From positions 1-64,000 of the forward strand of contig NZ_AP013072.1 in the NCBI RefSeq assembly GCF_000478925.1: DNA of 64,000 nucleotides. Direction: 5' to 3'. Positions 18,123 through 27,091 of the stretch are shown here, piece after piece; within the stretch, counting starts at the first letter, position 1, and every line of letters begins with the position of its first letter. The notes under the pieces are model-generated. The model was not told the origin of the DNA, ran no database searches, and saw only the letters and a list, made by a program, of their open reading frames with translations. A program made the translations under genes and the position numbers. The DNA is from Streptococcus anginosus subsp. whileyi MAS624. Lineage in GTDB: Bacteria > Bacillota > Bacilli > Lactobacillales > Streptococcaceae.

Positions 18123-18139
18123 GTTTACAAAATGTAAAC
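18123..18139. promoter_or_regulatory. Palindrome upstream of tetR, likely operator
   Basis: GTTTAC-AAAAT-GTAAAC, perfect 6-bp arms, in the intergenic region shared by the adhesin and the TetR gene. TetR-family genes commonly bind such sites upstream of themselves. Confidence 0.5.
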
Positions 18140-18206
18140 TTTTTCCGATGATTTTGCTAGACTACATATATTTTTTAAATTAGAATATTTATAAGGAGGG
18201 AGCAAG

Positions 18207-18833
18207 ATGGTACTTAATACGAGAGAAAAAATTCTAGAGGCTTTTTTTGAGCTTGCTATGGAACATCCAAATAAAATGCATTTTTCTTTAGCAGAAATTG
18301 CCAAAAAGGCTGGAATTTCAAGACAAGCCATTTATAAACGTTATTTCAATGGAAATCATGAAATTCTAGACTATATTCATAAAGAACTTGATGCTGAATT
18401 TCGAATGATTTTTCAAACTTATGATAAGAAAGTGTATCCTGATCCTTTTGTCTTTTTTGCAGAGGTAGTGATTCCTATCTTATACACCCACCGAAAACAA
18501 ATCAGCTGTCTTTTTACAACAGCAGCAGATCCATATTGGAGGGAATTTTTACGAAATACCTATGGACAATGGATTGAACAACATATTACGATTGACTATC
18601 AAAAATTAAATATTCCAAAAGAAAAGGCTGCTCAAGTTCTTGTTAGAGGAATTTTAATCTTTATCGAAATTTGGATTACCCAACCTGAACCTACCCCTCC
18701 TGAACAATTTGCAGAAACCTTTTTAAAGTTGATTCATTTCCCTCTCACAGACTATGTTTGTTTCAAGCAAACTTCCTCTTCTAATGACAAACTGATCGTT
18801 ACAAATAGTTTAGAAGGTAAAGAAAAAGACTAG
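18207..18833 (+). CDS. TetR-family transcriptional regulator
   Basis: 208 aa. N-terminal TetR helix-turn-helix (about 5-52: REKILEAFFELAMEH... then SLAEIAKKAGISRQAIYKRY). The C-terminal ligand domain is not recognisable. A strong AAGGAGGG site precedes the ATG. It is divergent from the large adhesin gene across 265 bases that hold two inverted repeats, so it may control itself, the adhesin or both. Its ligand is unknown. Confidence 0.88.
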   Translation: MVLNTREKILEAFFELAMEHPNKMHFSLAEIAKKAGISRQAIYKRYFNGNHEILDYIHKELDAEFRMIFQTYDKKVYPDPFVFFAEVVIPILYTHRKQISCLFTTAADPYWREFLRNTYGQWIEQHITIDYQKLNIPKEKAAQVLVRGILIFIEIWITQPEPTPPEQFAETFLKLIHFPLTDYVCFKQTSSSNDKLIVTNSLEGKEKD

Positions 18834-18841
18834 GATAAGAT

Positions 18842-18895
18842 TGTACTGCCTCCAAAAGTTAGACATAAAAAATCTAACTTTTGGGGTGCGGTTCA
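18842..18895. repeat. Solo copy of the IS-end hairpin (54 bp)
   Basis: CCAAAAGTTAGA (18852-18863) and TCTAACTTTTGG (18873-18884) form a hairpin, with outer sequence TGTACTGCC on one side and GGTTCA on the other. It closely matches the hairpin at the right end of the intact IS at 58631-58685, in reverse orientation. It probably is an IS remnant that now may serve as a terminator between tetR and ubiB. Confidence 0.65.
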
Positions 18896-18962
18896 TAAGA
18901 TTCCTAATCTTAGATAATAAGCTTACAACATACAATCGTTGTATAGGCTTTTAATAATGATG

Positions 18963-19009
18963 AAAACGAGATAGATTGTAATTTTCAATAATTCAAGTTA
19001 TCTCGTTTT
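18963..19009 (-). terminator. Terminator of the ubiB-like gene
   Basis: AAAACGAGATA and TATCTCGTTTT arms around a 25-base loop, immediately after the stop codon of the minus-strand gene; T run on either strand. Confidence 0.7.
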
Positions 19010-19018
19010 CTTTTTATG

Positions 19019-20596
19019 TTATTTTTTTGTGGACTGGATAATCAGATAAAAAATCCATATCAACACCAATCCTGCTAAAGCAAAAAGACTTCTCGCTAAA
19101 AGCAACAGCTCCGGATTGAAGGTTAACATGCCCCCTGTCAATAATAAAGCCAGAAAGACAAGGCTTAGTACAAGACGATTGGTCAAAGATTCGATACGAC
19201 GAAATCGTTGATTGTAGTCTATCAAGTCATGATTAACAACCAAGCGACCATTCACCACCTGCTCCACTAGCTGGTGGAGCCGTCTTGGAATGCTTTTCCC
19301 ATGCCGTAGCAAGTAAAGTAGTTCGATTAAGAAAGAATCGTAACTCAAAGTCTGGTGTAGAATATCTGACTTCATATTTTCAAGGAAATATTGCTTGGCG
19401 AGTGTCATCAGATTGATATTAGGAGCTAGCTCGCGAAAGAGACCTTCAATTTGCAAAGCGGCTTTTTCTAAAATTGCCATCTGAGAAGGTACTTGTAAAT
19501 GATGACGCCTACAAATCGCCACCACATCCTCAAACATATCTGTAATCGACAAGGAGCCCAACTCTAAATTACCGTATTTGGTTAACATGCGCTCAATATC
19601 TTGCTCTAATTGCAATTTATTGATTGGTTCACTAGTAGTCGTAATTGTTAGAATAGCCTGTGTCATCGAATCAATGTCTTGTGTCGTAAAACTAGACAGC
19701 ATGTCGTTTAGAGACGCACGAAAACCCGTTTCCAATTCCCCCATAATCCCAAAATCAATAAAATAAATCTTTCCTTCATAGATCAAAAGATTACCTGGAT
19801 GTGGATCACCGTGAAAAAAGCCATCTTTAAATACCTGCTTGATAAAGCTCAACATGAGTTTCTGACCAATATCTGCCAAATCGTAACCCGCTTCTTGTAA
19901 AACAGCATATTGATTGATGCGGACGCCAGGAATGTATTCTTCCACAATTAAGTGGGGAGTGGTAAAGTCTGGATAGACTTTTGGCACTCCAACACAAGGA
20001 ATATCTTGATTATATTGGGCGAACTCGTCCATATACTTAGCTTCGTTGCGAAAGTCAATTTCGTTCAAGAGAGTGGTCTGCAACTGTTGCAGAATCTTTG
20101 GCAAATCCACCATAGGCAGCAAATGCTTAGGAAAATGACGAGCTAAGCGAATCAAGAGAGCAACGTCTTCTGTAATCTGCTCTTGAATATGCGGACGCTG
20201 AATTTTCAGGATAACCTCATCGCCATTTAATAAAACAGCACGGTGAGTTTGCGCCACAGAGGCACTTGCCAAATGTTCCTGTGAAACATCTAAAAAAAGT
20301 TGCTCAATTGGGCGTTTTAACTCGTCTTCAATGGCAGCCATAACGGTCTCTTTGTCCAAAGGTTTGACGTCATCTTGCAACTTGCTTAACTCTTTGATAT
20401 AGATTTCTGGCAATAAGTCACTGCGAGTGGACAAAATTTGACCAATTTTTACAAAACTGGGTCCTAGTTGCCCAAAAGCTTCTCGCAATTGCTTAGGAGC
20501 TTTTTTCTCGTCCAGTGGCTTCTTTCGATCTTTCAGATTGGACCAACCAACAGCACTAAAGGCTGTTAGAATCTCTCGTAAGCGTTTGTTTGCCAT
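19019..20596 (-). CDS. ABC1/UbiB (AarF)-family atypical kinase
   Basis: 525 aa. The N-terminal KxGQ motif appears in FVKIGQILSTRSDLLP, followed by the atypical kinase core with VILKIQRP, HGDPHPGNLL and YFIDFGIMG, all typical of UbiB. Two hydrophobic helices close the protein (about 468-520). Members in quinone-making bacteria and mitochondria support ubiquinone synthesis; streptococci do not make ubiquinone, so the role here is unknown, perhaps lipid handling. It lies 110 bases after the phasin-like gene, with an AAGGAGG site. Confidence 0.88.
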   Translation of the reverse strand: MANKRLREILTAFSAVGWSNLKDRKKPLDEKKAPKQLREAFGQLGPSFVKIGQILSTRSDLLPEIYIKELSKLQDDVKPLDKETVMAAIEDELKRPIEQLFLDVSQEHLASASVAQTHRAVLLNGDEVILKIQRPHIQEQITEDVALLIRLARHFPKHLLPMVDLPKILQQLQTTLLNEIDFRNEAKYMDEFAQYNQDIPCVGVPKVYPDFTTPHLIVEEYIPGVRINQYAVLQEAGYDLADIGQKLMLSFIKQVFKDGFFHGDPHPGNLLIYEGKIYFIDFGIMGELETGFRASLNDMLSSFTTQDIDSMTQAILTITTTSEPINKLQLEQDIERMLTKYGNLELGSLSITDMFEDVVAICRRHHLQVPSQMAILEKAALQIEGLFRELAPNINLMTLAKQYFLENMKSDILHQTLSYDSFLIELLYLLRHGKSIPRRLHQLVEQVVNGRLVVNHDLIDYNQRFRRIESLTNRLVLSLVFLALLLTGGMLTFNPELLLLARSLFALAGLVLIWIFYLIIQSTKK

Positions 20597-20705
20597 AAAG
20601 TTATCCTCCTTCTATTTATAATTGTCAATTTTTCTTTCAAATCCTGCTTTTAGTTTAGCAAAAAACGCAGTCTTTATAAAGTTGTGACTGCGTTATCATG
20701 GAAGA

Positions 20706-20984
20706 CTATTCTTCTGTTTTCGAAAGCCCTTTAAGCAATTGGTCTAGTTTGTCTTCTAATCGTTCAATATCTTGCTTGGTTGCATATACATTATCTATGT
20801 GTTCAACTTGACTTTCAGCGGTTTGTTCTTTTGCTTTGCGCTTTAATTCTGACTGAAGTTGCTTGCCTTCATCCACCGTTAAGCGACCTTTGGCAATCAA
20901 TTCTTTGACAAATTCACTAGATTTATCATAGGTCATGGAAGTCAATCCAATCCCTGCCAGCAAAACTTTTTTCAATTCGTCCAT
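20706..20984 (-). CDS. Phasin-like small protein
   Basis: 92 aa, nearly all helical and charged. It starts MDELKKVLLAGIGLTSMTYD and continues with FVKELIAKGRLTVDEGKQL, the pattern of poly-hydroxyalkanoate phasin-like proteins; a coiled coil covers about residues 65-90. Such proteins are often encoded next to UbiB-like kinases in Firmicutes, as here. Streptococci lack obvious polyhydroxyalkanoate synthesis, so a granule role is unlikely. Confidence 0.75.
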   Translation of the reverse strand: MDELKKVLLAGIGLTSMTYDKSSEFVKELIAKGRLTVDEGKQLQSELKRKAKEQTAESQVEHIDNVYATKQDIERLEDKLDQLLKGLSKTEE

Positions 20985-21076
20985 CTTGACACCTCCATAT
21001 ATGCAAATCTTTCCTCTTTCATTATAGCGCTTTTAAGCCATTTATTCTAGAGAAAATTGAACTGATAGACAAATTT

Positions 21077-22420
21077 TTAAAAAAGATCAACCACAAGTTT
21101 TACATTCAAAATAGTTAATAAAATAGAAACGGCATAAGCTAAGTAGGTATTCCATTTACTGTTGACAAATTCGCCCATGAGTTTTTTATTAGAGGTGAAA
21201 TACACGAGTGGAAAGATTGAAAATGGCAAGGCGACTGAAAGAAAGACTTGGGAATAGACCAAAAGATTGTCTAGCACCTGTTCTTTGTCTCCGTATAAAA
21301 TAGCAACAATCACAACTGGTAAAAGAGCTAATAAGCGGGTTACCAAGCGGAGAAACCACGGTGGTAACTTCATGTTTAAGAAACCTTCCATCACAATTTG
21401 TCCCGTTAAGGTTCCTGTAATAGTTGAGTTTTGACCACTTGCTAACAAAGCCACTGCAAAGAGCGTTGAGAGGATAGGACTAGCAATAGCACCAGCAATT
21501 TGAGGATCTTTTAAGGCATTGTACATTGCAGAAAAAGCACCAATTTTATCCGCATGTCCAAAGAATAATGCTGCCCCTAAAATCAACAGCAAAGAATTAA
21601 CCACAAAAGCCAAACTCAATTGAATATTCGAGTCCCACGTCATAAATCGTACTGCTTCATGCACGGATTGTTTGGCTTTGTAATTAACTTTTCGCGTTTG
21701 CGCGATAGAAGAGTGCAAATACAGATTGTGTGGCATGACCGTTGCCCCCACAATGCCCAGTGCTAAGGTCAAAACGGACGTTCCATTTTTACTAGCCGTA
21801 TGTTGATAAGCTGCCACATTTGGCAAATATCCTGATAAAATATGATGAAGATTGGGCTTTGCAAGGATTACCAGATATAAGAAAATCAATAAAATAGTTA
21901 AAATCAGCGTTCCAACGATTGCTTCAATCTTACGAAAGCCTAATTTCATCAAAAAAAGCAACAAGAAAACATCAAAGACTGTAATCAAAATCGAAAATAA
22001 CAAAGACCAACCAAATAGTAAATGAAGCGCAATCCCTGCACCGATGACTTCTGCCAAGTCCGTTGCCATTAAAGCCAACTCTGTAATAACCCAAAGGAGA
22101 TAGCGAACTGGCTTTGACGTATGAGCCGCAATGGCTTGTGCCAAATCCATCCTTGTGACAATTCCTAATTTTCCCGCCATTTGTTGTAACTGCATAGCCA
22201 TTACAGAAGAAACCAAGACAGCTGATAAGAGCAAATAACGATAGGTGGCACCACCTACAACACTTGTAATCCAATTTCCCGGATCCATATAACCAACGGC
22301 AACCAACATTCCCGGCCCTGAAAAAGCTAATAAAGTACGAAAGAAACCAGCGTTTTTAGGCGTTGCAATGCTTTGGTTAACTTCACTTAAGGAAACCTTT
22401 TTGTCTGACATTTCTATCAT
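21077..22420 (-). CDS. mntH: Nramp-family divalent metal transporter MntH
   Basis: 447 aa, about 11 membrane helices. Nramp motifs are clear: MDPGNW in helix 1 (Asp46, Asn49) and [11 protein letters not shown] in helix 6, which form the metal site. It imports Mn(II), possibly Fe(II), with protons. The start could be the first ATG (22420) or the ATG at codon 4. Its promoter has an inverted repeat (22467-22482) that suggests metal or MarR-type control. Confidence 0.93.
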   Translation of the reverse strand: MIEMSDKKVSLSEVNQSIATPKNAGFFRTLLAFSGPGMLVAVGYMDPGNWITSVVGGATYRYLLLSAVLVSSVMAMQLQQMAGKLGIVTRMDLAQAIAAHTSKPVRYLLWVITELALMATDLAEVIGAGIALHLLFGWSLLFSILITVFDVFLLLFLMKLGFRKIEAIVGTLILTILLIFLYLVILAKPNLHHILSGYLPNVAAYQHTASKNGTSVLTLALGIVGATVMPHNLYLHSSIAQTRKVNYKAKQSVHEAVRFMTWDSNIQLSLAFVVNSLLLILGAALFFGHADKIGAFSAMYNALKDPQIAGAIASPILSTLFAVALLASGQNSTITGTLTGQIVMEGFLNMKLPPWFLRLVTRLLALLPVVIVAILYGDKEQVLDNLLVYSQVFLSVALPFSIFPLVYFTSNKKLMGEFVNSKWNTYLAYAVSILLTILNVKLVVDLF

Positions 22421-22451
22421 TCTTTCTATTGTAGAATTATTTCTACTATAT

Positions 22452-22482
22452 ATTATAGCACAAACTATTAACGGTGGTTAAT
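22452..22482 (-). promoter_or_regulatory. mntH promoter with palindrome
   Basis: On the minus strand an extended -10, TGCTATAAT (hexamer 22452-22457). ATTAAC-GGTG-GTTAAT (22467-22482) lies where the -35 would be, so a bound protein should block initiation. Confidence 0.5.
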
Positions 22483-22512
22483 TTATATTTTTATAATGGT
22501 TAATATTTGGTG

Positions 22513-22875
22513 CTATTTAAACAATAAAATGCTTAGAATAGCTAAAATCGCAGGTCCGCCCTGAGTCAAGATGATTTTCTTGTTAGCTGTGGCTGCACCA
22601 TAAGCTGCGACTCCGATAACAAACAAAACAAAAATGGTCACAATTTCTAAATTATGTGAAATATACAAGCCATATAGTAAGAAAAGAGCTAAAAAGGCAT
22701 TGTAAACCCCTTGATTTTTAAACAAGGAAGTGACGGACGGACGAGATAATTCTTCCTTTGTCATGTTAAAGACTCGGCTGGTGCTGTCTGATTGGGTAGC
22801 GATACTTTCTAGATAAAAGATATAGAGGTGTTCCAGTGCGACAAGTGTAGCTAATATAGTAGTAATGAGTGACAT
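22513..22875 (-). CDS. DUF1304 small membrane protein
   Basis: 120 aa with four hydrophobic helices, matching the DUF1304 family (LEHLYIFYLESI near the start, then GVYNAFLALFLL). Function is not known. It follows the MarR gene by 12 bases and is probably co-transcribed and controlled with it. Confidence 0.82.
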   Translation of the reverse strand: MSLITTILATLVALEHLYIFYLESIATQSDSTSRVFNMTKEELSRPSVTSLFKNQGVYNAFLALFLLYGLYISHNLEIVTIFVLFVIGVAAYGAATANKKIILTQGGPAILAILSILLFK

Positions 22876-22887
22876 AATTTTTTCTTT

Positions 22888-23322
22888 CTAATGTTTTTCT
22901 ACGGTAATCTGATCTAAGCCAGATACAAGTTTTTCTAATAAAGTGCTCAGCGTCCTTTGCTCATCATCCGAGAGAACTTTTTCCATTTGCTTTTTGACAT
23001 TTACATGATAGGTCGGTGGCTCATGCAAAAGCTGCTCTTTTGCAACATTCGTGACATTCACTAGAACCTCTCGTTGATTTTTGGGATTGCGGCTCCGTTG
23101 AACATAACCGCGCTCTTCTAAAATTTTGAAATGCCGAGTTAAGGCTGCAGGATCGATTTTTAAGACCTCTTGCACAGCAACTTGACTGCATGGAGCATTG
23201 TCTAATAAAAAGGTCAGTATCTCGTACCGTGTTAAGCTGATTTCTAATTTTTTCTCAAAGAGTTGCGTGATGGCTTGATCGGTTAAATGCAATTGATATA
23301 GCAGGTGATGAATGGCAACCAT
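22888..23322 (-). CDS. MarR-family transcriptional regulator
   Basis: 144 aa. Winged helix at about 30-100 (SLTRYEILTFLLDNAPC, then DPAALTRHFKILEERGYVQR). It likely represses itself and the downstream DUF1304 gene: two copies of a 12-bp palindromic motif lie just upstream (23345-23371). The signal it senses is unknown; one or two cysteines (one in APCSQ) could be redox sensors. Confidence 0.88.
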   Translation of the reverse strand: MVAIHHLLYQLHLTDQAITQLFEKKLEISLTRYEILTFLLDNAPCSQVAVQEVLKIDPAALTRHFKILEERGYVQRSRNPKNQREVLVNVTNVAKEQLLHEPPTYHVNVKKQMEKVLSDDEQRTLSTLLEKLVSGLDQITVEKH

Positions 23323-23344
23323 CTTTTCTCCTTTCTGGTTTTGC

Positions 23345-23371
23345 TTGACTAGTCAACTATTGATAAGTCAA
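23345..23371. promoter_or_regulatory. Tandem MarR operators
   Basis: TTGACTAGTCAA (23345-23356, perfect palindrome) and TTGATAAGTCAA (23360-23371, one pair off) are spaced 15 bases apart, 22 bases upstream of the marR start. Likely autoregulatory. Confidence 0.65.
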
Positions 23372-23414
23372 TCATAAAACACAACAAAAAGAAAAGCAAG
23401 CATTTTGCCTTTCT

Positions 23415-24026
23415 TTAACGGATTATCTGTTTAATCTCTAGTAAATAGTTGATTTTGTGATTAATGTTTGGTCGATCATCGCAGAAATTGATTGATTGAA
23501 TACCGCTGTTAAAGGCAACATCTACATCCAACGTCCGGTCACCGATATAGTAAGTGCTTGCCTTATCCAGCTGGTATTTCTCTACAAGATAATTCACACC
23601 TTCTGGGTCGGGCTTTCTTGCAAATCCATTAGCAGTAGTCACGATTTCTGTAAAATAATCCAAAATCTCTAAATCCGCCAAAATTTGGTAAGCATTTTTC
23701 CCCTTGTGGGTATAGACAAACTGCTGAATATCTGCTTCCTGCGCCCAAGTAAGAATAGCCTTAGCACCATCCATGAGCTGAATGTGAGCATTTTTCTCTT
23801 GCAAACTTTGACCTCGAAAACGGTTCATCTCTTCAGCATCTAAACCTTTTTCTGTTGCGACTTTCTCCAGCAATTTCTGAACAGAATGCTGCAAAATATA
23901 AGCACGAATGACCTCTCGGTCAAAGTCTAATCCATAATGAGTATAGGTTTCTTCAATCCCCGCCAAAATTGCATCATAGGAATCCAATAATGTTCCGTCC
24001 AAATCCCAAATAAAAGCTCTTGTCAT
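23415..24026 (-). CDS. HAD-superfamily hydrolase (phosphoglycolate phosphatase-like)
   Basis: 203 aa from the ATG at 24026, which has a GAGGAGT site; a longer frame runs up to 24269 but only through the MATE gene. Starts TRAFIWDLDGTLLDSYDAI with the DxD nucleophile, and has the helical cap, VYTHKGKNAY and GDRTLDVDVAFNSG. It is a subfamily IA phosphatase; substrate unknown. Its ATG overlaps the TGA of the MATE gene (ATGA), so it is translationally coupled. Confidence 0.9.
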   Translation of the reverse strand: MTRAFIWDLDGTLLDSYDAILAGIEETYTHYGLDFDREVIRAYILQHSVQKLLEKVATEKGLDAEEMNRFRGQSLQEKNAHIQLMDGAKAILTWAQEADIQQFVYTHKGKNAYQILADLEILDYFTEIVTTANGFARKPDPEGVNYLVEKYQLDKASTYYIGDRTLDVDVAFNSGIQSINFCDDRPNINHKINYLLEIKQIIR

Positions 24027-25300
24027 GTTTGACTCCTCATTTTCCGTTGATAGATGATTTGTAAAAAAATCCAGCGAAAGGCATTGTCCAAAAGGGTAGC
24101 AGTCCAAACTCCGGGCAAGCCCAATCCCAGAGTTACCCCCAGAAAATAGCCCGCCACGATGCGAATCAGCCACATACCAACCGTCGTGGCATAAAAAGGT
24201 AACTTCGCATTTCCCAATCCTTGCCAAACAGCCGTGTAGATGACTGTTCCTGCTGTCATAGGCACACACAAAAGTGAAAAAAGAATGACCGACAAGCTAG
24301 CTGTTACAGCGCCGCTATCCTTTGTATAAAGACGTGTTAGTGGCTGTCCAAGTGCAAAAATAAGCAGAGCCACCGCTAGCATGAGTCCAAGAGATAGCCA
24401 GTAGGTCTGCTTCGTCAGCTTTCTAACTGTTTGAAAATCTGCCTGCCCCACCGCATGAGCCACTAACATAACTGTTGCAGTAGCGACTCCAAAGCCCGGC
24501 ATGTAGTTAAACTGGGTCAGAACCTCTCCAATTGCATTTCCCGCAACAGCATCTGTCCCGAACTTAACGATAATAGCAATAATCACCACGTCCCCAGCCC
24601 GCATCATCAGCCGTTCTCCAGCAGCTGGCAGAGATAAACGTAGCAGTTCCCAGTCCAGCCTCCAACTCCAAGGCGCCAGAGGCAGGGACAATTCTTTCCA
24701 TAAAATCAATATACCCACCAGACGGGCTAAAATGGTGCCCAGCGCCACTCCAACAATTCCCATGTGGAAAATAAAAATCGCAAGACTGGAAAAAAGGACA
24801 TTGAGCAGATTGCTTAAAAAACTGATATACATAGGCATGCGAGGGTTGCTAGTTGCTCGAATCAAGGAGCCTAGCGTAGTCATCAGACCCAAAAGGAGAA
24901 TCGTTCCCCCGATTAAAGCTAAATAAAGACCACCTGCATTGGCAACTGCAGGCTCCGTTCCCAGCCAAGCTAATATCTGGCGTCCAAAAACAAGCGAGAA
25001 AAGTCCTAGAAAGACGCTCAAAATCAGAGTTAATTTAATGGCTTCGCTAGTGTGATAAGCCAGATTGTCTCGATCTCCTTCTCCCAAACTCTTGGAAATG
25101 AGACTGGATACTGCTGCTCCCAGCGCAATAAAAATGGCTTGGTAAATCGTAATAACATTACCAGCAACCGAAACTCCTGAAATAGCCACGAGACCGAGAC
25201 TCGCTACCAAATACGAGTCCACCATTCCCATTAGCATCTGCAAAAAGTTTTCGACCATGGCTGGTAGGGCAATATTTAAAATCTTTTTATAAGTGGTCAT
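24023..25300 (-). CDS. MATE-family efflux transporter
   Basis: 425 aa, twelve predicted membrane helices in two MatE repeats (ALPAMVENFLQMLMGMVDSY at the start of the first). It exports drugs or metabolites using sodium or proton gradients; substrate unknown. It is somewhat shorter than the usual 440-460 aa but both halves look complete. It overlaps the HAD gene by 4 bases. Confidence 0.92.
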   Translation of the reverse strand: MTTYKKILNIALPAMVENFLQMLMGMVDSYLVASLGLVAISGVSVAGNVITIYQAIFIALGAAVSSLISKSLGEGDRDNLAYHTSEAIKLTLILSVFLGLFSLVFGRQILAWLGTEPAVANAGGLYLALIGGTILLLGLMTTLGSLIRATSNPRMPMYISFLSNLLNVLFSSLAIFIFHMGIVGVALGTILARLVGILILWKELSLPLAPWSWRLDWELLRLSLPAAGERLMMRAGDVVIIAIIVKFGTDAVAGNAIGEVLTQFNYMPGFGVATATVMLVAHAVGQADFQTVRKLTKQTYWLSLGLMLAVALLIFALGQPLTRLYTKDSGAVTASLSVILFSLLCVPMTAGTVIYTAVWQGLGNAKLPFYATTVGMWLIRIVAGYFLGVTLGLGLPGVWTATLLDNAFRWIFLQIIYQRKMRSQT

Positions 25301-25382
25301 ACATCATGAAACTCCTGCTTTTGATTATACACTTTTCTGCACTTTGCTGGCAATATTTTGTTTACACCCTGTTGCAATCTGA

Positions 25383-25415
25383 AAACACTCAGCTGGTAGC
25401 CAACTGAGTGTTTGT
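25383..25415 (-). terminator. Terminator after thrC
   Basis: AAACACTCAGCTGG and CCAACTGAGTGTTT arms (one mismatch), 20 bases after the thrC stop; T tract on the minus strand. Confidence 0.8.
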
Positions 25416-25435
25416 TACAAAAATTTATTAGATTA

Positions 25436-26920
25436 TTAAAGTCCTAAATAGCTTTCTACTGCTGCCTGCATTTGGTCAGCAGCGACAGTCGTTTTATGGC
25501 GGACTTGTGCGGTTTCTAGGTTAGCAACTGCAGAAGGCACTGCAACTCCTGAAATCTCGTGGAGTTTTGTTAAGGCTTCAAAGTCACTAAGACCACTTTG
25601 TCCCATTACAGCTTCGACTGCCACAACTGGGAATTTGTAAGGACTGGCGGTTGAAGCAATAACAGTTGTAGTCTCATCACCCGTAGCTGTCCGGTATTTT
25701 TGATAAACAGCTGAAGCGACCGCTGTGTGCGGATCTTCAATGTAATCAGACGCCTCATAAACTCGTTTGATTTCAGCTGCTGTCTCAACTTCGGTGGCAT
25801 ATTCTGCCGCAAAGAGTTCTAAAATAGCTGGATCAAAATCAGTCAACTCATACTGACCATGCTGATTGAGAGACTTCATCAAATCCGCTGTCTTTTCTGC
25901 ACTATTTCCTAACAGGTGGAAAATTAAACGCTCTAAGTTTGAAGAAACTAAAATATCCATAGACGGACTAGACGTTACCTTAAAGCTACGCTTTTTATCA
26001 TAGACTTGCGTCTTAAAGAAATCGGTCAAAACATTGTTTTCATTGGAAGCACAAATCAACTTGCCCACCGGAAGACCGATTTGTTTAGCATAATAGGCTG
26101 CTAAGATATTGCCGAAGTTTCCAGTTGGAACAGCAAAATTAACTGCTTCGCCTGCCTGAATCTGACCGGTTTTAACCAATTGTGCATAGGCATAAACATA
26201 GTAAACAATCTGTGGCACCAAACGCCCGATATTCATGGAGTTAGCAGAAGAAAATTGCAACTGATGTGTAGCTAAACGCTCCCGAAGAGCCGCATCATTA
26301 AACATGCTTTTGACATTGGTCTGGGCGTCATCAAAATTGCCCTCAATAGCCACCACATGAGTATTATCCCCCGTCTGAGTAATCATTTGCAGCTCCTGAA
26401 CCTTGCTGACACCGTCTTTAGGGTAAAAGACGATGATTTCCGTTCCTGGCACATCGGCAAAGCCTGCCATAGCTGCTTTTCCGGTATCACCAGAAGTCGC
26501 CGTCAAAATGACAATTTTATTTTTCAAACCATGCTTTTTCGCTGCTGTCGTCATCAAATGTGGGAGGATAGACAAGGCCATATCCTTGAAAGCAATCGTA
26601 GCACCATGGAAAAGTTCCAAATTGTATTGCCCGTTCAGTTTCACCAAGGGAGCTATCTCTAGTGTGTCAAATTTGCTGTCATAGGCATTGTTAATGCAGT
26701 CATCCAGCTCTTGATCTGTAAAGTCATCTAAAAAAGCAGATAAAATCAATTTTGCAACTTCCTGATAGGAAGCATCTTTGAGTTTAGTAAAATCCAGCTC
26801 TAGTTGCGGATAAGAAATTGGCGTAAAGAGACCACCGTCCGTTGCTAACCCCTGCAAAATAGCCTGACTGGCTGTCACCGTATTGTTTGCGTCACGCGTT
26901 GATTGATAAACTAAAGTCAT
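25436..26920 (-). CDS. thrC: Threonine synthase
   Basis: 494 aa, the longer class of threonine synthase. The N-terminal extension leads into HGATIAFKDMALSILP, with the PLP-binding lysine at about 112, and later TATSGDTGKAAMAGF and VPTGNFGNILAAYYAK, the phosphate-binding loop. It makes threonine from O-phosphohomoserine. It stands alone with its own promoter (extended -10 TGTTATAAT at 26952-26957) and terminator. Confidence 0.96.
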   Translation of the reverse strand: MTLVYQSTRDANNTVTASQAILQGLATDGGLFTPISYPQLELDFTKLKDASYQEVAKLILSAFLDDFTDQELDDCINNAYDSKFDTLEIAPLVKLNGQYNLELFHGATIAFKDMALSILPHLMTTAAKKHGLKNKIVILTATSGDTGKAAMAGFADVPGTEIIVFYPKDGVSKVQELQMITQTGDNTHVVAIEGNFDDAQTNVKSMFNDAALRERLATHQLQFSSANSMNIGRLVPQIVYYVYAYAQLVKTGQIQAGEAVNFAVPTGNFGNILAAYYAKQIGLPVGKLICASNENNVLTDFFKTQVYDKKRSFKVTSSPSMDILVSSNLERLIFHLLGNSAEKTADLMKSLNQHGQYELTDFDPAILELFAAEYATEVETAAEIKRVYEASDYIEDPHTAVASAVYQKYRTATGDETTTVIASTASPYKFPVVAVEAVMGQSGLSDFEALTKLHEISGVAVPSAVANLETAQVRHKTTVAADQMQAAVESYLGL

Positions 26921-26951
26921 GAGTTTCTGTCCTTTTCGTGTAGTCTGTTCT

Positions 26952-26960
26952 ATTATAACA
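26952..26960 (-). promoter_or_regulatory. Extended -10 promoter for thrC
   Basis: TGTTATAAT on the minus strand, about 32 bases before the ATG. No good -35. Confidence 0.5.
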
Positions 26961-27042
26961 TGATTTATCAGAAAATTCCCGCATTTTATGGGAAATGTGA
27001 GAGAGTGGAGTTGGAGATTTTTATTGTTTATATAGCTACCTC

Positions 27043-27090
27043 AAAAAAACAAACGGACGTGAGTTCATAGAATCCACCATCCGTTTTGTT
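27043..27090 (-). terminator. Terminator of the V-ATPase operon
   Basis: On the minus strand AACAAAACGGA pairs with TCCGTTTGTT around a 22-base loop and runs into seven T, directly after ntpD. Confidence 0.8.
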
Positions 27091-27091
27091 T

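Noticed and set aside
23415..24269. Longer 284-aa version of the HAD hydrolase
   Set aside because: The extra N-terminus overlaps the MATE gene and lacks HAD homology; the ATG at 24026 has a good ribosome site and ATGA overlap.
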